DNA from: CAZEJK01 sp964512045
Lineage (GTDB): Bacteria > Acidobacteriota > Thermoanaerobaculia > Thermoanaerobaculales > Sulfomarinibacteraceae
Direction: 5' to 3'
DNA length: 9,699 nucleotides
NCBI GenBank assembly: GCA_964512045.1
Contig: CAZEJK010000191.1
Span: 1-9,699, forward strand
A model generated the notes under the pieces. That model worked only from the letters and a program-made list of their open reading frames with translations, was not told the DNA's origin and did no database searches. The position numbers were made by a program, and so were the translations under genes. Below, piece after piece: positions 6,503 to 9,699 of this stretch. Positions within the stretch are counted from its first letter, which is position 1; each line of letters opens with the position of its first letter.

Positions 6503-8152
6503 ATGGCTGGATCGCGCCGGGTGGTCATCGTCGGGGCGTCGGCGGCCGGTCTGCGCTGTGCGGCGCGGCTGGCTCGCCTCTGCCCGGAGATGACCGTCAC
6601 CGTGGTCGAGCAGTCCGAGCGGTTCTCCTACGCTGCCTGCGGCCTGCCGTACGTTCTGTCGGGAGATGTCGACGACAGTGAGGAGCTGCTGCGGACCGTG
6701 TACGGCGTCGTGCGCGACACGGACTACTTCGCGACGGTCAAGGGCGTCGACGTACGCGGCGGCTGGCGGGCCACCGAGGTGGATCCCGAGGCGCGTACGG
6801 TGACGATCCAACGGGGTGAGCAGGTTCAGAAGCTGGAGTGGGACGAGCTGGTGCTTGCCACTGGTGCTCGCCCCCGGCGACTTCCGATCCAGCCGGACCA
6901 CCCGAGGGTGCAGTCATTCCACGTCCTGGAGGACCTCAAGCCGCTCCAGGCGGGTTTGATTCGCGGCGAGATCGAGCATGCGGTGATCATCGGCGCCGGC
7001 CTGGTGGGCTGTGAGCTCGCGGAGGCGTTCCACGCCCTGTGGGGCGCTGAGGTCACTCTCGTGGAAGCCGCCGAGTGGACGTTGCCACAGGTTCTGGACC
7101 GCGAGATGGCGGCGGCCGTGGGCGCGGCCCTGGCCGGCGAAGGCGTGACAGTTCACACCGGCCTCGCGGTCTCCGCGATCGAGGCCGACGACGACGGCGT
7201 TCGCGTGACCGCCGGCGATCTGACGGTTGCCGGCGACGTGGCGGTGGTCGCGGTGGGCGTGGATCCGGAGGTCTCGCTGGCGGTCCAGGCCGGTGCGAAT
7301 CTCGGCCCCACAGGAGCGATCGCGGTGGACGAACGGATGGCGACCTCAGTGCCGCATGTCTGGGCCGCCGGCGACTGTATCGAGGTGGCCCACGCGGTGA
7401 CCGGACGTCCTGCGTTCCTCCCGCTCGGATCCCTTGCCAACCGCCAGGGTCGCGTGTTGGCGAACGTGCTCGCCGGACGTGGCGGCGCGTTCCCACCTCC
7501 GGCGGGTGCAGTGGCGGTCAAGGTGTTCGATCTCAATGTCGCCGCCGTCGGTTGTACGGCAGAGCAGTCGGCGCGAAGCGGTCGCAGCGCGCGCTCGGCC
7601 TGGATGACCGGCACCGACCGAGCCCATTACTACCCTGAGAACGAGATCATCCATCTCAAGGTGGTGTATGAGGCCGAAAGCCATGTGGTGATCGGAGTCC
7701 AGGCTGTCGGCGAGGGCGAGGTCGCCAAGCGGGTCGATGTTGCCACCGCCGTCATCGCCCGAGGCGGTACCCTGGAGGATCTGGCCGACATCGAGCACGC
7801 CTATGCGCCACCGTACGCGCCGGCGGTGGACCCGCTTGCGGTGCTGGCATGGACCGCGCTCAACCAAGAGGACCAAGGCGCTATGGCGGTGCCGCCTGAT
7901 GTGGTGGTCGATGGACATCGCCTGATCGATGTGCGCGAAGCGGAGGAGATCGAGGCGGCACCGACTGATTTCGAGGTCGAGTGGACCGTGCCAGTCGGAA
8001 CGGTGCGAGAGCGGCTGGCAGAGCTTCCGGACGACGTGCTCGTCGTCTGCGAGCGTGGTACCCGCTCTGCGGAGGTCGTGCGCTGGCTGACCAGTCGCGG
8101 ACGCCGGGCGTCCTATCTCGGCGGCGGGATGCAGCTGCGGAGGCGACGATGA
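6503..8152 (+). CDS. CoA-disulfide reductase-like flavoprotein with C-terminal rhodanese domain
   Basis: This 549-residue protein of the CoADR-rhodanese / NADH-dependent persulfide reductase (Npsr) group transfers electrons from NAD(P)H through FAD to CoA-disulfide, CoA-persulfide or polysulfide. The FAD motif is GASAAG (11-16). The family's single redox cysteine is present as Cys46 in SYAACGLPYVLSG. The NAD(P)H motif is IIGAGLVGCELAEAF (about 167-181), and the second FAD motif is VWAAGDC. The dimerisation-domain signature is AYAPPYAPAVDPL, which contains the tyrosines expected near the active site. From about residue 470 a short rhodanese domain follows (LIDVREAEE...), with active loop C516ERGTRS, so its catalytic Cys is intact. 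The length matches known fusions of about 550 residues. ATG 6503 is 4 bases after the dsrP stop; GAGG at 6487-6490 is a distant ribosome binding site. It probably handles persulfide sulfur in the dsr locus; the exact substrate is unknown. No gene symbol is assigned. Confidence 0.85.
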   Translation: MAGSRRVVIVGASAAGLRCAARLARLCPEMTVTVVEQSERFSYAACGLPYVLSGDVDDSEELLRTVYGVVRDTDYFATVKGVDVRGGWRATEVDPEARTVTIQRGEQVQKLEWDELVLATGARPRRLPIQPDHPRVQSFHVLEDLKPLQAGLIRGEIEHAVIIGAGLVGCELAEAFHALWGAEVTLVEAAEWTLPQVLDREMAAAVGAALAGEGVTVHTGLAVSAIEADDDGVRVTAGDLTVAGDVAVVAVGVDPEVSLAVQAGANLGPTGAIAVDERMATSVPHVWAAGDCIEVAHAVTGRPAFLPLGSLANRQGRVLANVLAGRGGAFPPPAGAVAVKVFDLNVAAVGCTAEQSARSGRSARSAWMTGTDRAHYYPENEIIHLKVVYEAESHVVIGVQAVGEGEVAKRVDVATAVIARGGTLEDLADIEHAYAPPYAPAVDPLAVLAWTALNQEDQGAMAVPPDVVVDGHRLIDVREAEEIEAAPTDFEVEWTVPVGTVRERLAELPDDVLVVCERGTRSAEVVRWLTSRGRRASYLGGGMQLRRRR

Positions 8153-9177
8153 CCGAGGGCCCCATCGTCATCGGTTGCTGGCCGGAGCCCGGCGGCGTGG
8201 TCGACGTGGCGATGCTGAAGGGGCGCGTCGACCCCGCTCGCACCCCGCCGGGCGGTGTGCTCCTGAGCACGTGCCAGCGGATCGAGCTGTACCTTGAAGC
8301 GTCACTGCCCGTTCCAACAGCCGCCTTGGCCGACATGCTCGGGATGTCCACCGACGAGCTGGCCGGCCAAGCGATCCTCCGCGGGCTGGATCGGCCGCGA
8401 GCTGTCGAGCATCTCCTGCGCGTCGCTGCGGGCCTGGAGTCGGCTGTGCTCGGGGAAGATCAGGTCCTGGCTCAGGTTCGAGCGGCGTACTCCGAAGCGT
8501 GCGCCCGGCGCACACCTGGCCCGTTGCTGCACCGGTTGTTCCACAGCGCGCTCCGAACCGGCAAGCGTGTGCGCAGCGAGACCGCGATCGCCCGCGGCAA
8601 CACCTCGCTGGCGGGAGCAGCAGTGTCGACCGTCAAGCGACGTCTTGGTGGCGCCCGCGGCCGCTCCGTCCTGCTCATCGGGGCAGGAGAGATGAACCGG
8701 ATTGCGGCGGACGGACTGGCCAAGGCGGGGGTCGAGCGCCTCCTGGTGACGTCGCGCACCATCGCGTCGGCCGAACGTCTTGCCGCCAGCTTCGGTGGTC
8801 AGGCGCTTGCGTGGGCGTGGCGAGGGGAGGCCCTTCAGGGAGTGGACGCCTGCATTACGGCCACCGGGGCGTCGCACGCTGTGCTGGAGACGGCGGTCGT
8901 GCGCCGGGCGGCAGCCGCGCATACGAGCTCTGCGCCGCTGCTGATTGTCGATCTCGCAGTGCCTCGAGACGTCGAGGTGGAGGCCGCCGGCGACAGTGCG
9001 GGTCTGAAGTACGAGAACGTAGCGTCGCTTGCTGCGGTCATGCGGCGGGACCATGACCGGCGGCGCGCAGAGGTGGCGCGCGCCGAGGCGATCGTGGCTG
9101 AGGAGAGCGCGCGCTTTTACGAGTGGCTCCAGCGACGCACAGAGCATGCCCGTTGCGGACGCCGTCTACGCGCCTGA
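8149..9177 (+). CDS. hemA: Glutamyl-tRNA reductase, short divergent form
   Basis: HemA reduces glutamyl-tRNA(Glu) with NADPH to glutamate-1-semialdehyde, the first step of C5-pathway tetrapyrrole synthesis. The core is recognisable. The catalytic motif is STC42QRIELY (usual form STCNRxE.Y). Next come EHLLRVAAGLESAVLGEDQVLAQVRAAY with His88, the GKRVRSETAI...GN.S segment, the NADPH site LLIGAGEMN, 'TATGASHAVL', and IVDLAVPRDV. Two things are odd. The N-terminal GLNHxTAP...RE motif is replaced by an unrelated GCWPEPGG segment. The protein is 342 residues against roughly 400-440 usual, ending after EWLQRR just where the C-terminal dimerisation domain should begin. ATG 8149 overlaps the previous stop (ATGA) with GGAGG 5 bases upstream. 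The other two frames downstream do not encode the missing domain, so a simple frameshift is unlikely. It is probably functional, given the intact catalytic motifs. Confidence 0.85.
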   Translation: MTEGPIVIGCWPEPGGVVDVAMLKGRVDPARTPPGGVLLSTCQRIELYLEASLPVPTAALADMLGMSTDELAGQAILRGLDRPRAVEHLLRVAAGLESAVLGEDQVLAQVRAAYSEACARRTPGPLLHRLFHSALRTGKRVRSETAIARGNTSLAGAAVSTVKRRLGGARGRSVLLIGAGEMNRIAADGLAKAGVERLLVTSRTIASAERLAASFGGQALAWAWRGEALQGVDACITATGASHAVLETAVVRRAAAAHTSSAPLLIVDLAVPRDVEVEAAGDSAGLKYENVASLAAVMRRDHDRRRAEVARAEAIVAEESARFYEWLQRRTEHARCGRRLRA

Positions 9178-9273
9178 GACAGCCGTTTCCTTCTCCGTGG
9201 TAGAGTGCTGCAACAGTACTGGCAGTGCCGTTGGCACAGTCGGTACGGTGCGGAGTCACTCCCTGGAGGCTCG
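9178..9273 (+). promoter_or_regulatory. hemA-sirC gap with two small hairpins and a possible weak promoter
   Basis: Two hairpins lie side by side: AGTGCTG/CAGTACT (9204-9210 and 9214-9220, one G-U pair, CAA loop) and GTGCC/GGCAC (9225-9229 and 9233-9237, GTT loop). TAGAGT at 9201-9206 resembles a -10 element, with GAGACA at 9176-9181 as a poor -35 at 19-base spacing. TGGAGG (9264-9269) is the ribosome binding site of the next gene. This is the longest gap downstream of the dsr genes, so independent expression of the siroheme block is possible. The promoter call is weak. Confidence 0.25.
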
Positions 9274-9699
9274 ATGTATCCGGTAGCTCTGGGGATGCAG
9301 AACATCCCCTGTCTGGTGATCGGTGGAGGAGCGGTCGCTTCCCGCAAGGTGGCGGACCTGGTTGACGAGGGCGCGCGGGTCACCGTGGTGGCGCCTACGG
9401 TCGTCGACTCGATAGCGGCCCTGGTCGACGCAGGTGCAGTGACCATGTACCGCCGGGAGTTCCGCGACGGTGACGTCGCAGGATACCGCCTCGTCTTCGC
9501 GGCCACCGACGAGCCGGCCGTGAACGCTCGGGTCGCCGACGCCGCACGCACCGCCGGCGCCTGGGTGAACGTGGCCGATGCTCCTCAGCGGTGCACCTTC
9601 CAGCTCCCGGCGACGTTGCGACGCGGCCGACTCCTGCTCACAGTCTCCACCGAAGGTGCTGCGCCCTTTGCCGCGAGACTGCTGCGCGATCGGCTGGAG
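9274..9699 (+). CDS. sirC: Precorrin-2 dehydrogenase / sirohydrochlorin ferrochelatase N-terminal region, 3' end outside window
   Basis: The frame is open to the right edge, giving 142 residues. The protein begins MYPVAL and has an NAD-binding motif CLVIGGGAVASRKV (about 13-26; G17-G18-G19), then GARVTVVAP. The FAATDEPAVNARV stretch contains the Asp of the active-site 'ATD' segment of the CysG N-terminal/Met8p family. The 'GAWVNVADAPQRCTFQLPA' segment and 'LLTVSTEGAAPFAARLLRDRLE' follow, all in family order. This enzyme oxidises precorrin-2 with NAD to sirohydrochlorin (and, in Met8p-type forms, inserts iron to give siroheme). Siroheme is the cofactor of DsrAB. ATG 9274 has TGGAGG 4 bases upstream. 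Whether it is a stand-alone SirC of about 200 residues or the front of a CysG-like fusion cannot be seen here. Confidence 0.88.
   Translation, partial: MYPVALGMQNIPCLVIGGGAVASRKVADLVDEGARVTVVAPTVVDSIAALVDAGAVTMYRREFRDGDVAGYRLVFAATDEPAVNARVADAARTAGAWVNVADAPQRCTFQLPATLRRGRLLLTVSTEGAAPFAARLLRDRLE

Noticed and set aside
5275..6600. Antisense open frame of 441 codons opposite dsrP
   Set aside because: The + strand encodes a clear ten-helix membrane protein; the reverse frame is a charged Arg/His/Asp/Gln-rich shadow.
7981..8148. Upstream extension of hemA that might supply the missing N-terminal motif
   Set aside because: The 56 extra residues are Arg/Ala-rich shadow of the rhodanese domain and do not contain GLNHxTAP; ATG 8149 has a good ribosome binding site.
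9100..9273. Frameshift explaining the short HemA
   Set aside because: Both other forward frames after EWLQRR were read and neither resembles the dimerisation domain. Only 96 bases separate the stop from sirC, too few for the missing part.
1..9699. Mobile elements, CRISPR arrays, tRNA or rRNA genes
   Set aside because: No repeat-spacer pattern, transposase-like frame, terminal repeats or cloverleaf was seen. The window is uniformly packed with coding sequence on one strand.

Overview
This is a GC-rich, densely packed window that reads entirely on the + strand. It carries most of a dissimilatory sulfur-metabolism (dsr) locus and, downstream of it, the start of a tetrapyrrole/siroheme synthesis block. 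In order the genes are: the 3' end of a TPR-repeat protein; dsrC; a stand-alone RsbRD-N-like domain protein; the complete membrane complex dsrM-dsrK-dsrJ-dsrO-dsrP; a CoA-disulfide-reductase-like flavoprotein with a C-terminal rhodanese domain; an unusually short glutamyl-tRNA reductase (hemA); and the first 142 codons of a precorrin-2 dehydrogenase (sirC / CysG N-terminal type), cut by the window edge.

The layout points to a sulfite- or sulfate-reducing bacterium. DsrC has both redox cysteines in the penultimate and -11 arrangement, all five dsrMKJOP subunits are present, and the hallmarks of the oxidative (sulfur-oxidiser) cluster are absent: there is no dsrEFH next to dsrC and no dsrL between dsrK and dsrJ. 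The periplasmic subunits DsrJ (triheme cytochrome) and DsrO (Tat signal) suggest a diderm envelope, because Gram-positive sulfate reducers such as Desulfotomaculum are known to carry only dsrMK. DsrAB is not in the window. The phylum cannot be named from this sequence alone.

Working model: menaquinol or periplasmic electrons enter DsrMKJOP (DsrM and DsrP in the membrane, DsrJ and DsrO outside, DsrK inside), and DsrK reduces the DsrC trisulfide made by DsrAB. HemA makes glutamate semialdehyde from glutamyl-tRNA for tetrapyrrole synthesis. The precorrin-2 dehydrogenase makes sirohydrochlorin, the precursor of siroheme, which is the DsrAB cofactor; haem for DsrM, DsrP and DsrJ draws on the same precursors. 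The flavoprotein-rhodanese fusion is a candidate link between NAD(P)H and low-molecular-weight or protein persulfides.

The genes are tightly coupled: TGATG overlaps at dsrM/dsrK and dsrJ/dsrO, an 8-nt overlap at dsrK/dsrJ, and an ATGA overlap at the flavoprotein/hemA junction. The only appreciable gaps lie on either side of dsrC, each holding a strong GC-rich hairpin, and between hemA and sirC, which holds two small hairpins. Nothing in the window amounts to a wholly new system. The parts most worth a second look are the dsr-linked flavoprotein-rhodanese fusion, the truncated and N-terminally divergent HemA, the stand-alone RsbRD-N-like protein inside the dsr cluster, and the hairpins bracketing dsrC.
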